Of a DNA stretch of 64,000 nt, positions 13,601 to 25,627 are shown piece after piece (positions within the stretch are counted from its first letter, which is position 1; every line of letters begins with the position of its first letter). The position numbers and the translations under genes are program-made. Under the pieces are notes generated by a model that had not been told where the DNA came from, ran no database searches, and was given only the letters and a program-made list of their open reading frames with translations. The DNA is from Adineta vaga (taxonomy: Eukaryota; Rotifera), in the NCBI GenBank assembly GCA_021613535.1, contig CP075494.1, positions 6,200,001 through 6,264,000 on the forward strand, given 5' to 3'.

Positions 13601-13778
13601 GATACTGTCTTTTCAAAGCTTGATGCTTATGAAAAACCTCAATCAAATCATTCTGCTACAACTGTTGGCTTTGAACATTTACCTCGTTCAATCATTAACA
13701 TTGAACATAATCCTGTAAGTTAATATTAGATATAAATTATGACGAAATTTCTTTTTCTTATCTTTTCAGATACATTGA
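10689..13778 (+). CDS. PKD2: Polycystin-2 (PKD2/TRPP channel)
   Basis: TRPP cation channel subunit, expected in cilia and ER membrane. Thirteen or so short exons join in frame from 10689-10872 to 13770-13778. Order: short N-terminus; S1; large extracellular polycystin (TOP) domain with [27 protein letters not shown] and [14 protein letters not shown]-like segments; FEFPAVGG; S2-S6 with [26 protein letters not shown] and [16 protein letters not shown]. Then follow one or two EF-hands (clear loop [12 protein letters not shown]) and a coiled coil ([20 protein letters not shown]). The pore reads [12 protein letters not shown], where vertebrate PKD2 and PKD2L1 have Asp after Leu-Gly; here it is Ser (codon 12786-12788). 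The C-terminus after the coiled coil is short, without the long tail of human PKD2. Size and domain order fit the family. Confidence 0.96.
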
Positions 13779-14328
13779 ATTGCTTCAATATAATACATAT
13801 GTATATCTAATTAACTGACCTGTTCCTAAGAACAAAAAAAAAGAGATATTTTTCTGCTTATGTACATGTCCTCTTGTCTTGTATTAGCTATGTAAAATTC
13901 TATTCAATCTAAAACATATATACTTCTATATTTTATTCAAATAAACATGATCGATAGATGCTAATCTGTATCTTCACGTAATCCCATCAAATACACATTC
14001 TGCTAAGAGTTTTATTTAAAAATAGAATTTCATTGAAACAAGCATCAATAATTTTAGCAAGAATCTGAAACATGTGTGGCTAGAAGAAAAACTTGTCGTC
14101 ATAGACTAAATTAGCTAATACATAATACACATGTAGACAAAGAAAAATCTGCACCGGTAAACGTGTACAAAATCGAGGTAGAAAAAAAACAAACAAAACG
14201 AAAATAATTAAAGAGAGAACATTATGTATCACAATACTACAGAGAGAGAGAGAGACAAAGAGTATATCAATTCACCTATCTGAGATGAAATGATGAGCAG
14301 AGAGGGAAAGGAAAATCATCTGTAATAA
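13779..14328. other. Convergent intergenic region PKD2 / eag
   Basis: Holds the 3' ends of PKD2 (+) and the eag channel (-). AATAAA-type words at about 13940 (+). A (GA)n tract at about 14241-14254. No gene seen. Confidence 0.5.
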
Positions 14329-17300
14329 TTAAAGTGGCGTATGGTGATGTTTATTTGATGAAGATGTTAATGGCCGATAATCATCATCATCATTGCCTGA
14401 ACTAGCAGGACTCGTCGGACGATCGTCATCGCTCGTAGGTGGATAGAGTAGGGTTGATGAAGACATTCCTGATTTCTCTGCACTATTACTACTACCTATC
14501 ATAAAACGACGAAATACGCTACTACTCGATTTTGTTGATGTTGATGATGATGATGTTGGAAGAAGTGGTACATTTTTATTCGTTGTATCTTTCGGTGGTG
14601 ATGGTTCAAGTTCAATAATCGTTGATTGTTCAGTTAACTGTTGGTGCTTCACATTCGATCGATGATGATGATGTGAGCGAGTTTTTGTTTTAGGTGAACG
14701 ACCGGGAGTAAAACGAGTATTCGCAATAGGTCGAAATGATGCTGGTGCTACTTTATTCGATACAGAACCACGAGGTGTTGCTGAGATTCCTAGACTAGCA
14801 AGTGATGACGCAGCAGAACGATTGTAAACAGATGGAGGTGGTGGAATGGATAATACAACAGAATCCGAATCACTTATTTGACGTGGAGTTGATGGTGTTA
14901 CTGATCGATCATTCGTTTTGGACAGAAACGATTCGTCATGTATATCACTGATTGTTGATGACGATTGATTTACATCGAAATATTGTGTTCCAGTATTTGA
15001 GTCTGCGTAGAAAGACGATGTTTCGAATAATGGTGATATTTTTAGATCTGTTGTCGGTTTCGTATCTGAAGAGGTTGTTGAAGTCAATGGCAATACTGTG
15101 GGTCGTACTGGAGATATAAGCGGTAGTTGATTAACAGATGTTACTGTTGAGAATGAGGGTGCTGGTGGTGGTGGTGGTGGCAGATTATTTGTGGATGAAT
15201 AAAATGGTGAAAGAATATTATAAATCTGACTGATTTGATGGTCAATATGTGACATACGTCTTGTTAATGTTCGTACTTCCGTACTTAAATCATTTTTAAT
15301 TTCAAGCAATGATGATAATAAAGGATGATGATCACTATATGGTGATGAAATACTACTACGAGGTCCAAAAGCGGCATTGATATCCGAATGAGATTCATCC
15401 AAACGTTTCTACAGACGAAATTAGAAATTTTGAAAAATACAATTCAAATTAGTTTTCAATGTTAAACATATCTTACATTTTCATCAATTCCTTCTTCTGT
15501 TGTTGCTTTTGTACTATCATGTTGTTGAGCTGATCTTGGTATAAATAAACTGAGTGGAATTGATAATCGTCTTTCATTCTCATTTGACATTTGTTCACGT
15601 ATATCGTCCTCAGTTAAATTGGAATCAAATGGATTTGTTGATGGTCGTACTATAGTTGGTAGCGTAGGTGGTTTTAAAACAGCAACACCCACTTTTGGTG
15701 GTGAATCGACTTCTGGTCCAGTTGATCCTGTTTTTAACCATTTCCATTTACTAGATTTTGGCGCTCGTTGCAATGGTGGACTTTGATGAACAGATGTGAT
15801 TTGAGATAGTTGTGATTCTTGTGTTTCTATACGTTCAGATATTGTTTCCAATTTATCTCGTGGTTTTATTGTAGATGGAAGAGGAAGTTGTAAATGTTGT
15901 GCTAATGATGTTGCTGTATTTGTTGTTGGTGATGAATCATTGGAATCAGTATTTGGCTGTAGTTGTGGTGGTGGTGGTGGTTGATTCGTCGCCGATAATG
16001 TCGATGATGGTTTTGTTTGTTGTGCTGGTGAATTCAATGACGTTGTCGGAGGGGTTTGATTACTTGGATTGATTTGATTCGTACCACGATTTTCTTGAGA
16101 TATTTTACGAAATTTCGAAATTAATTTACGTACAGGATGATCAGAACCTAATTGATCTAATCCTTCATTTTTTCGTATTTCAGCTAATTCACGTTCACGT
16201 TTAACATCAGCTATTTTACGATAGATAACCTAAATTGAAACGATCATTTTTTTCAATACAATGAATAATCATAATACTGCAAATAACATACACGATGTCT
16301 TAGATTATATGTCAGCACCATATTACGAGCAAATGAAATACTAAATGGATGATAAAAATCTAATACTTCCAATAAACGTTCTCGTCGAATTTGATGAATA
16401 TTACAATATGTCAATGCGCGAACATTAGCTGCTGACTGACCAACACTATCACGATTTTTACTCCAAAAATCATCTCCAAATACATCATTTACACCTAGTA
16501 ATAGATCGAGTATACAATCAGTTGCAATAAAAAAAACTTCGAAATCTTACTAAGTATCGCTAAAACTTCATCATCTTGTATGACTTCTAATGAACCTGAT
16601 ACAATAAAACAAAGCATATCTAGACTTTCACCACAATGATATAACATATCACCAGGAGCTGAATGATTGATATGAAAATGAACAGCTAATGCACGCAAAC
16701 AACCATCACTAGCTAAACGAAATGCGGGATGTTCATTAAAAACACTTCGATTCATATGAACACATATATCAGCACGCATATCTTTTGGACAATAATTTAA
16801 TACTTTCGTTGCATCAATTCCTTTTGTCATTGCCCATGTTGAAACAACATAATCCATAATACGTTCATTTAATTGATTTGGCATGCCATGTAAACGCATA
16901 AATTCTCGAATACTAAAAATATAAAACGGTTTGATGAACACAAACATAAATCATACAAAAAAAGGCAAGTTTATATCAGCATTAGTACGTACCTACTCAA
17001 CATATCATGATATCTTGCTGTAGCTGAATACATTTGTGTAAAGATTGTTGTAACATTACCAAAAATAGTTGCATAAAGAAGTGAACCGATAAGCATCATG
17101 ACACAAGTAAAGATTTTTTCATTATCACTATTCGCAGCAACATTACCAAAGCCAATACTTGTCAATGAACTCATCGTATAATATAATGCTGTAACATAAG
17201 CAGCTTTTCGACATGTACCATTTGATTCATATGCAGTCATATTTCCATACGAATCAATACATGCATAATGTAATTCTCTATCCATTTTAACTAACCAACT

Positions 17301-20219
17301 GTATTCCATCTAATTCAAATGAAATCATTTCATTATATCATATGTTATATTTTTAATTCTATGTACAACTTTATGAATTATTTCAAATATAAAAGAAAGT
17401 ATCTTTGTTACATATCTATCAAGGTAAACTCAAAAATTTCTTTCAACGAAGTAAACAATCATGCTCGATCTTCTCGACATTTCCTGTTAACATATTCAAT
17501 ATAAAATCGAACAATACAACAACGTTCACGTCTATTCGAGATCGATCAATCATTAGTTATTATTCTTCACATACTCGTTTTCCAGGACCACCACGACCTT
17601 CTTGAAATCCAATGGTATACCATACACAAGCAAACCTAAATTACAACAAAAGAGTTCATTGTTTCTTTTCGAAAAGTGTTGTTGTTATTGTTTCATTTTT
17701 ACCAATGGGCAACCAAGACAAAAACACATATAAGTAATAAAAGAACAGCTGCACCATATTCTAGATAATTATCTAATTTTCTAAATACTCGACCGAGACG
17801 TAATAGACGTAAGACTTTTAATGCAGAAAAAATACTTCCATAACGCTGAAAGATATCAATCAGAAAAAGAAAAACAAAACGAACAAAAAAAGAAAGATTT
17901 TTCTTAAATTTCATTTACTTCTTCAGCTTCTTGAAATGCATTGAAAACATCGTACGGTAAACAAGCTAATAGATCAATAACAAACCAACTTTTTAAATAC
18001 GTTTTTCGAATACGTTTTGGATCGGATATAACTTCTCCGGATTCTTCAAAGATAAATATAGAGAAATGTTTCAAAAAGAAAAGAAAAATAGAAATGATTT
18101 TACTTGTATGAACATATGTCGTATGAAAATTTAATATAATATCAATAAAGAAAATAACATCAACAATACTATCAATAACAAGTAAAGGCACATCATCCAA
18201 GGATTTACTTTTAAAAGCGGCATGATAGGGTACTAATAATGATGTATAGAACGTCAATAAAAGTATCACCCAATCCCAGACTGTTTTAAATGTACAATAA
18301 TGAAGAATAATATGCGGAGGAGTATTTGGTGCCTCTTGACGATAGCTCTTCAAAATGTGAAATCATCAAATATTCTATTTTTTCTTAGAAAATAATAGGC
18401 AACTTACTGGTAATACTTCAGCACTGAGATTAAGTAACTATTCAAAGAAGAAAAAAAAACTCATTTTGTTTTCCATTAAAATATAAACATTAGGACAGAT
18501 TAAGTGTCGTATATTATGTAACGGAAATTACTCATCTCAATCTGCTGATAAAGAGATCCGTTAATGACAGTTTGAGGATTTTTTTTCTTCTCAAGATAGT
18601 TTCTTGATGTTGTACTAATTTCAATTTTCTTTAAGAAGATTTTTGTCTTTATAGAAACAAATGTCTTCTTATGTATCTCATTGATGATAATGTCAAAAGC
18701 TCAGAGAAAATTTGCAACTATCACGGTTAAACATACATTTGGTAATTGTGATGGTTTTGTAGGATCTATCGTAATCGATTTTGTCGTTGGTCCAGTAAAG
18801 TTCATTAAAATCGAACGATTTCGTGTAACTGATTTTGCAATACGTGCAAATTTACTTAGGCCAGTTTTAGCATCTTCTATTTCAATTGGTTGTTTAAGTG
18901 CTGTGATATCTGTAAATGTGCACAGATAAAGTACGACTGTATCACGTTCATTTGTAATTGGAGCTATTTGCATAAATACCCATATAGGTGTTTCTAGGAA
19001 AAGAGAAAAGTTAATTAATCATTTGTTTTTTTTTCTCTATTTATAATTTACTATTTTTTTTATATAGAAGTACTTCAACTTGTTCAATATGACAATTTTC
19101 TAATGCATCACGAATTTTTGTTTGTGTTTCAACATTTGTTAATTCACCATACATAAAACTACATGTCGAACTTTTATTCATCAGTTCAGTTCTTAAAAAG
19201 CCGGATAGTTTTGTATATCCATCATTGGAATAAACAATCGGATAATCGACTATTTGGGCATTTGATAGAATGAATGCATTGTCTAAAAATGTTTCATATA
19301 TTAGTCAAGGTCTTTTATCTTTTCTATGATTATCTTCTCGCTGTACGTGTCTAAGCCATTTGGAAACTAAATAACATCCTGTTTCCTGCTGATTTGTTCG
19401 ATGAGTACTGATGTGTCACGTTGCACACGCGATCTCTATCATATTCTATACTGATGTTCTCTAACTGATAATGAGAGTCTTGTTCACTCAACCGGAAATC
19501 CAAGGTAAACGAGCGCTAATGGAACTCTACTTATTTTCATTTCTTTTAATTGATTTCTTTCTCTTTGATTTTCAACAGGTGTGAAGAAGATTGTCGATTG
19601 TTACAATGTTCTGCTTCTTAACATGACACATATGAATATTTTCAAAATATGATTGTTATAAACAAATGAGTGACAGTATACGCATGTTCTTTGTATTTCC
19701 CTATGGATCATTCATTTACCATACGAAAAGTACATTTCTCGCCGATTCGCAATGTCTGACTACCTCATATTAAGAAATTATTAATATATAAAAGCAATAG
19801 GAAATATATAATTGAACTCTTGGAATATCTCCATGTATTTTTTCAAAGAATAGGAAAAAATTGGCAAATGAGAAGTAAAAACTACTTCTAAGCAAAAATA
19901 TATTTCATTTGAATGAACATATTAGACATTTTAATGAAGTGTTTAAAGCTAAATCATGTGTATGAAAAACTGCCATTGAAGTTTAGAATACGAGAAAAAG
20001 CTGAAAAAGAAGAAGCTTAAAATATATTCTTTGAGGATAAATTTAATTGAAATATTCTTTTAGTTTCTTCTCGTAATTTCGGATGTTTTTCTTGTGTTAT
20101 ATGTGTCTTAAATCAATAGAGTTAAATAAATAATACTTACGGGCACCACTGCATTTGCGGATGATTGATTCGAGAAAAGTATTTTGTGGTGCCACTAGAC
20201 CACGTCGAGATCCGGGCAT
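14329..20219 (-). CDS. KCNH1: Ether-a-go-go voltage-gated K+ channel (KCNH1/5 type)
   Basis: Plasma membrane delayed-rectifier K+ channel alpha subunit. The first exon (20219-20141) encodes [17 protein letters not shown], the EAG N-cap. After an ~860-bp intron comes the PAS domain (19282 downward: [25 protein letters not shown], then [15 protein letters not shown]). Next are S1 (from about 18353, [15 protein letters not shown]), S4 with [17 protein letters not shown] (about 17790), the pore with SLTSIGFGN (about 17150) and S6 with IFGNVTTIF. The C-linker/CNBHD has [41 protein letters not shown] and FGDDFW. A long low-complexity region follows (about 16100-14330). Within it, [20 protein letters not shown] (about 15290) matches the eag tetramerising coiled coil. 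Filter GFG is normal for eag. The tail beyond the coiled coil, ~300 residues of Ser/Thr/Pro, is longer than in vertebrate KCNH1. One eag-type gene would serve for vertebrate KCNH1 and KCNH5. Confidence 0.95.
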
Positions 20220-20557
20220 TAGTGGTCTAGCGTTTGACTAATATATACAAAAGAGTTGAAAAGAATATTTTGTTTAATACATAGAATAAAAATTGGATCA
20301 ATATTGTTTTGTCATTCTTTGTCATGATCTGATCAAGACATGACTCGTTGTCATTGAGTTGACTTTTTGAAGATCAAATTCTTTAACAGATCAAGACTCG
20401 AGTATTAACACGAGGCTCAGCAAAAAAGCGCCTCCTTTTCTCTCTCTCTCTCTTATTCTCTCTCATTTTTGTCTATTAAATTAGTAGAAGAGGAAAAAAA
20501 AGGTATAGTAGCAAGAAAAACCCGAGAACGGCTAACTAAGAAAATCGTAGACGGAAA

Positions 20558-20563
20558 GAGAAG

Positions 20564-20593
<30 letters not shown>
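20558..20593 (+). repeat. (GAA)n microsatellite
   Basis: About eleven AAG/GAA units. It creates a spurious poly-Arg frame (20469-20750 +) and poly-Leu frame (-), neither of which I accept as genes. Confidence 0.9.
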
Positions 20594-20594
<1 letters not shown>

Positions 20595-20854
20595 GGAAGT
20601 AGAAAAAAAGTGCAAAAAAAACCAAAAGTAAAGATTATTTTATTCCAGCGGAGAATTTTTATTTTCATACCAACAAAGTCTATTGAAATCATCGAATACT
20701 CACATGATGTTGTAATGGTAATAAATGCATTTAATATTTCGCGAGGATAATTTCAACAAAGATATGCAACTTTCACTAATATTCTTCATACAAACATATA
20801 TTCAATTGAAAGAAATCAGTTGAATCTTATTCTTGCCGTTTCTTGAAAAGCTAA

Positions 20855-20874
20855 AATGAATGAATGAATGAATG
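20855..20874 (+). repeat. (TGAA)n microsatellite
   Basis: About five tandem ATGA/TGAA units in non-coding sequence. Confidence 0.8.
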
Positions 20875-21712
20875 TATACATATATAAATTTCTTTTAATT
20901 TTCAATGTTTAGAATAATTAGATGCTATTTTATCAATGAACGTATTCATTGAGATATTATTAGTTGACATTTTTTTTCTTCTTCTTAGTTCTACAATCTG
21001 TATCTTACAGAAGAAAAAATATATATAGATAGAAGTCATGTTAGAAATCTTTTCTTTTTTCTACTTCCGTTTTTCATCTTGCTATGTGTTGCCAGATACG
21101 TCATTATTTTATTTCGTTTAAATCAACAAAATGACATCGTATCTGTTAATTATAATAATACTAACCAAAACTTCTTTTTTTTTCTTTCTTTTTCTTTAGC
21201 TTGAAAAGATATCAAATAAATGTAAGAGATTTTATCGCTTCTAGTTAGATATTAGCCCTTCTTGAAAATGACAACTTTACCTGATTTAAGAAAATACGAT
21301 TAAGGTTGATAGGCATTCTTTTTATTGGAAATACAATAGTTTCTTTTGAGCTGTTGCTGACGTTCGCGACAATGTCAAATTTGTTCCAAAGCAATTATTT
21401 TCTTACAAGTCGAATTTTAATATTGAATATATAAAACTAATCTTTTGTTTCATTCTTTCTAGTTTTTCTCAGACAACTTATTTTTATTTCACTTCGTAAA
21501 ATTAAGATTTATTATCCGAACAGGGAAAACCCGAGCGAAGAAGATGATGATGACTTTGACGACGTCAGGAAAGCCAGATGGAAGAGAGCAAAAAGAAGTC
21601 AACTCACTATATTAAACAAAGTATGTAAAAGTAAGTATAGAAAACATTCGTCTATATGTAACGTTCATGGGCGAATACTAAGAGGATGTTTCTGCTTTCA
21701 AGGTGTTTCTTC

Positions 21713-21736
21713 GTCTTCTTCTTCTTCTTCTTCTTT
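21713..21736 (+). repeat. (TTC)n microsatellite
   Basis: About eight TTC units in non-coding sequence, followed by a T run. Confidence 0.85.
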
Positions 21737-22907
21737 TTTCTACATTGATGCTTTCTTTTTTACCCCTTTGTCTTTTTATATAAATTTATGTGCACTGAAC
21801 GTTGTGCTCGAGAATGGCTAAACCGTGTAATGATCTTTATCTCGTTTCAAAACACTTTCTTTGCTTCCTTTTCTTTTTCTAAAAGATTTTTGCTTTCTAC
21901 TTCGTTGGCATGATTTACGCATCGTTGAAAACATTGTTTGAAGTGACTGATTGATAAAAGAATCCCATCAATGAATGTAGTATATATTAACAAAAAAAAA
22001 TGAAGAAGTTTCTCGTGAATATCAAGTTTTAGTTGACATGTCATCAACACAAATAATTGATTGATTTGAATCCAACATGTAGAAACCATCGTGTTTGTTC
22101 ATTGACATTTCCGTGAAAAGAAGGAGAAAGAAAACAAAAAGTGGGAGAACTAGTGAACACAATTTAGTTATGAACGATAGATTATAAATAAAGAGAAAAA
22201 AAGAATTTGATCAAGACAAGAAAGTTATTTGATCTGTCGGATGTTCCTAAAGAAATGAGAAAAGAAAGCATCACCTATTTCGTGATACACAAGTATTATT
22301 ATGTTGCTTATCCACTATGATCAATGTCATATAGATAATTTTCACTAGAATTTCTATCTAAAATATTCAATGAAGCATTTTGAACATATTCGAGTTTTTT
22401 CTGCACGATATTCAATTGAAAAAAAAAGATCAAAGAAAGAAACAAATATATATCCCCAATGACACGTTCGTCAATTAGGTCGGCAAATATACATCTCATA
22501 TTAATGATTTCTTCCATCGGCGATTAATAAGAAAGATGAAATAACATCTTTAACCAATTTTTAAGTAATATAACTAATCATCAACAAAATACAAGTATTT
22601 CAAGAAGCAAGAGAAAAAAAAGAACTTTCTCTTCTTTTTTTTTCAGATCTATTCGAGATATTTTATATAGGAGATATCTATCTAATAAAAGTGCATAATA
22701 ATTGATATCGAAATATCTTCGTTTCTTTTTCTTTTCGCAGCTTTCCCTTTGAAAGCATACACTTCACAGTTGTTTTGTCTTTGTAGAATAAGTAGTCTAT
22801 TCTCTTCTCTTTTTCTTTATTTGTTTTCCGTGATTAATTAAATCAATAGATTCTAATCATGAACTGAACTTTTCTCAAACACCTACATAAATAATGATTC
22901 CAACACT

Positions 22908-23741
22908 TTATTTGGTTGGAAATTGTTCGGAAAATATATTTGGAACGTAATGACGTATTTGTTTGACAGTATGCTGAATAATTTCAATATCATTTTCTTG
23001 CCAAACGTTAGACATCTGTTCAGCGAGTAAAACAAATAATTGCAAGCCAGCGATAACACGTTGACGTAATGAATATGTTCCAACAATTCCAAATGTAATT
23101 CGTCGAAGTTGAATCAAAAGTTTATTATCACCTAATGCCAGTTCGATTTCATTGAAAACGTTATTATCACTTGAGACTAATATACCATGATGAATTTGAA
23201 TAACTTCTGATAAACCCCATGATAAACCATGGCAAGCATTGAGTAAACGACCATTATCATTGGTACGACGAAGACCTTCTAAACCTTTGTTAGTCTCTTC
23301 ACACCAACCGACCATTCGATGGCTAGCTTCAATATCAGCACGAGATTGTATTCTTGAATCCCAGATAAAATTACGAGCACGTTTTTGTAAACTATTTATA
23401 AAGAAATTTTCACGATCTACAAGTGCACGAGCTATTCGTATTCCAGCAATCCATTTTGTTGCTTCATAAGGTTCAATAAACCATTTTTCATAATCCTTAG
23501 ATTCAACTGTACATATAGTAATCAGTACTCTATTCTGGAATAGATGTGTTCCATCATCAGACAATTTTGTTCCATTGATAACAAAACGTACTAAATCAAT
23601 ATCACTGTGCGGACCTGCTTCATTCCGAGCATAACTACCCATTAATATCAATGCTAGAACAACATCTGGTTTATCAAAACGACAAATAAGTTCATCGATA
23701 TCGGATGGAGACAAATGACTATATTCCATTACAACTTTCAC
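22908..23741 (-). CDS. Bacterial-type nucleotidyltransferase domain protein, intronless
   Basis: A single open frame of 277 residues in an intron-dense neighbourhood. Residues 31-50 carry the pol-beta/MNT nucleotidyltransferase signature: GS at 35-36 in MGSYARNEAG and DID at 47-49 in HSDIDL, the two metal-binding aspartates. The rest is helical, with MVGWCEETNKGLEGLRR and RLLNACHGLSWGLSEV. I associate this layout with stand-alone bacterial nucleotidyltransferase proteins distantly related to aminoglycoside adenylyltransferases. Substrate unknown: it could modify a small molecule, a protein (AMPylation) or an RNA end. Another in-frame Met lies at residue 5; I keep the upstream ATG. No signal peptide. 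The catalytic residues are intact, so this is probably a working gene, and its lack of introns and bacterial look suggest horizontal transfer. Confidence 0.85.
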   Translation of the reverse strand: MKVVMEYSHLSPSDIDELICRFDKPDVVLALILMGSYARNEAGPHSDIDLVRFVINGTKLSDDGTHLFQNRVLITICTVESKDYEKWFIEPYEATKWIAGIRIARALVDRENFFINSLQKRARNFIWDSRIQSRADIEASHRMVGWCEETNKGLEGLRRTNDNGRLLNACHGLSWGLSEVIQIHHGILVSSDNNVFNEIELALGDNKLLIQLRRITFGIVGTYSLRQRVIAGLQLFVLLAEQMSNVWQENDIEIIQHTVKQIRHYVPNIFSEQFPTK

Positions 23742-25627
23742 ATTCGTTTCGTAAGAATGATGAAATGAAATTATTTGTTCTTTTTTATCATTCCTAGATT
23801 TTTATTGGATTATGATGCACAAATAAGAAACATGACGTTTTATATTTATCAACAATTACAATCACAGATGTGTTATGTTGTTCATCGATGATCAATCACT
23901 ACTCAACTAACGAAACAAAAAAGAATTGATCAATTCAAGAAATCAACACTTGTCATATTTAGCAATGCAAGAAGAAAAAGAATCAGCAGACGGATTGTCA
24001 TTTCACGCCTTCTTGTATCATTTTAATCGATGTCTGCACATATTAAATAGGAAGAGAAATTTCATGATTTAGATGACAAACTATGTTCGATGTATGATCA
24101 TTTTTGTTCATTTTTTTTTAATGAAATAAAAACATCTTTAACAAGGTTAGAAAGAAAAGAAAAAAAAAGAAAGAAACGTATGTTGCATCATTATTAAAAC
24201 AAATTCTCAAGGGTTTCATTCATCATATTCGTCGTACGTGAAAGTGTGCAATCGAGCATAAACGAAAAGATTAATCGATGTGGCACCAGAAGTCAATGTA
24301 TTGAAGTCAAATGAACTTCCTTGCTAATTCAAACAAAACAAAAGGAAAGGAGATGAATTTTTCTTCACATCACTTGAAATTATACCTTATTTTGTCGTTG
24401 CACTCCTTGTAGATCATTATCATGTAATTGAGTTGAGAAGTGATGATCTTATCATCATTCCGTTTAAAGATAGATCAAAGATAAAGAAAAAGTTGATCTA
24501 GTTCGATGAACATTGAGAAGTCAATTTTTTTCCCTTTTATTTTATATTCAAAGATAGAACTCTACCAGATGGTACATATCATATATACACGCAAGAGGGA
24601 GAGTACATACGATTAGCGTGGACTATTAAATACGCAGATTGACAGTTGACTGTTGAAGAATTGTTTGAAAATACAAATAAAAGAAGAGATGACTTTGATA
24701 TATATATATTTTTTTATTCACTTTTCTTTAGCACATCTGTCCAGCGACAAGGTAGGATGAATGACTTTTAGAATTGATACTATTACACTCATGCAATCTC
24801 TTTTCTTTTCTTCTCTCCTCTTTCTCTTTCACATTCTCGTTTCCATCAGCGAAAAAAATGACATGATTATATGAACGTTTCATTCTCTATTCAGCTTTAT
24901 CTTTGTCCATCTGACATTATCTTTGTATATGTTTATAGCAATGACAAGTGAATTTAGCTTTATGTAAACAATAGAATGAGTTGATCTCCTACGATGATGA
25001 TGTCGATCGAGACTAACACTTATTGAGGTAATCACTGAATCAATGCACGGAAAGATTAACTTGCCAATTTGCATCTCAATTGCTTCGATTATTCTTCTCC
25101 TCTTTTGAATAAGTCATTCATTTGATTATTATAAAACTCAAGTCCTTCTTTCATCATTCTTGTCGCATCATCAACGGTAATAAACGTCATATATCTTGTC
25201 TTTTCTTTTTACTTCTTTTTCTTCTCATCATATCGAATGAACGCAAATCAAGGGCAATTTACACTATGTCGCTTGTCCTAGTCATATTTCATTTAATTTT
25301 TGATTGTCCTCCGACAGAATACGAATCGTCATATCAATAAAAATCATTTATATTTTTTTTTTCGGTTTTTTCTCTCTCTTACCCTGATAGTTAATCAATC
25401 AAGGAATTTGATTAAATCAATCGCAACTCAACAAGGTTTTTGTCTTGTCTTTTTTTTCTCTTCCGATGTGCATATAGTTTAGAAGGACATAGTTTAAAAT
25501 ATAAATATGTATGTATATACATATACATAAATCTGCATTAAGAACGTGATTGTATTAAAACGAACGTAGAGATACATTCGATATTAATCACAAGACATCG
25601 GTTTATTTTTCCTTCAGTTTATCCAAT
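23742..25627. other. Divergent non-coding region, 1.9 kb
   Basis: Lies between the nucleotidyltransferase gene (-) and the Ig-protein gene (+), so both promoters should be here. AT-rich with poly-A/T runs and a (TA)n stretch at about 24699-24710. Small frames at 24880-25074 (-) and 25122-25482 (+) have no coding character. An acceptor-like TTTTTCCTTCAG ends ten bases before the 25628 start codon. Confidence 0.5.

Larger units (their letters stand above)
20220..22907. other. Non-coding region, 2.7 kb
   Basis: Upstream of the eag gene and downstream of the nucleotidyltransferase gene (both minus strand). Contains a (GAA)n tract, a (CTT)n tract and a (TGAA)n tract, listed separately. A frame at 21520-21640 has an acidic DDDDFDD stretch followed by basic residues but no start or splice support. 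No gene is convincing here. Confidence 0.5.

Noticed and set aside
20453-20750. Frames coding poly-Arg (+) and poly-Leu (-)
   Set aside because: Both derive from the (GAA)n microsatellite.
21520-21640. Acidic-then-basic stretch (DDDDFDD...) possibly an exon
   Set aside because: No start codon, no partner exons, and not linked to a family.
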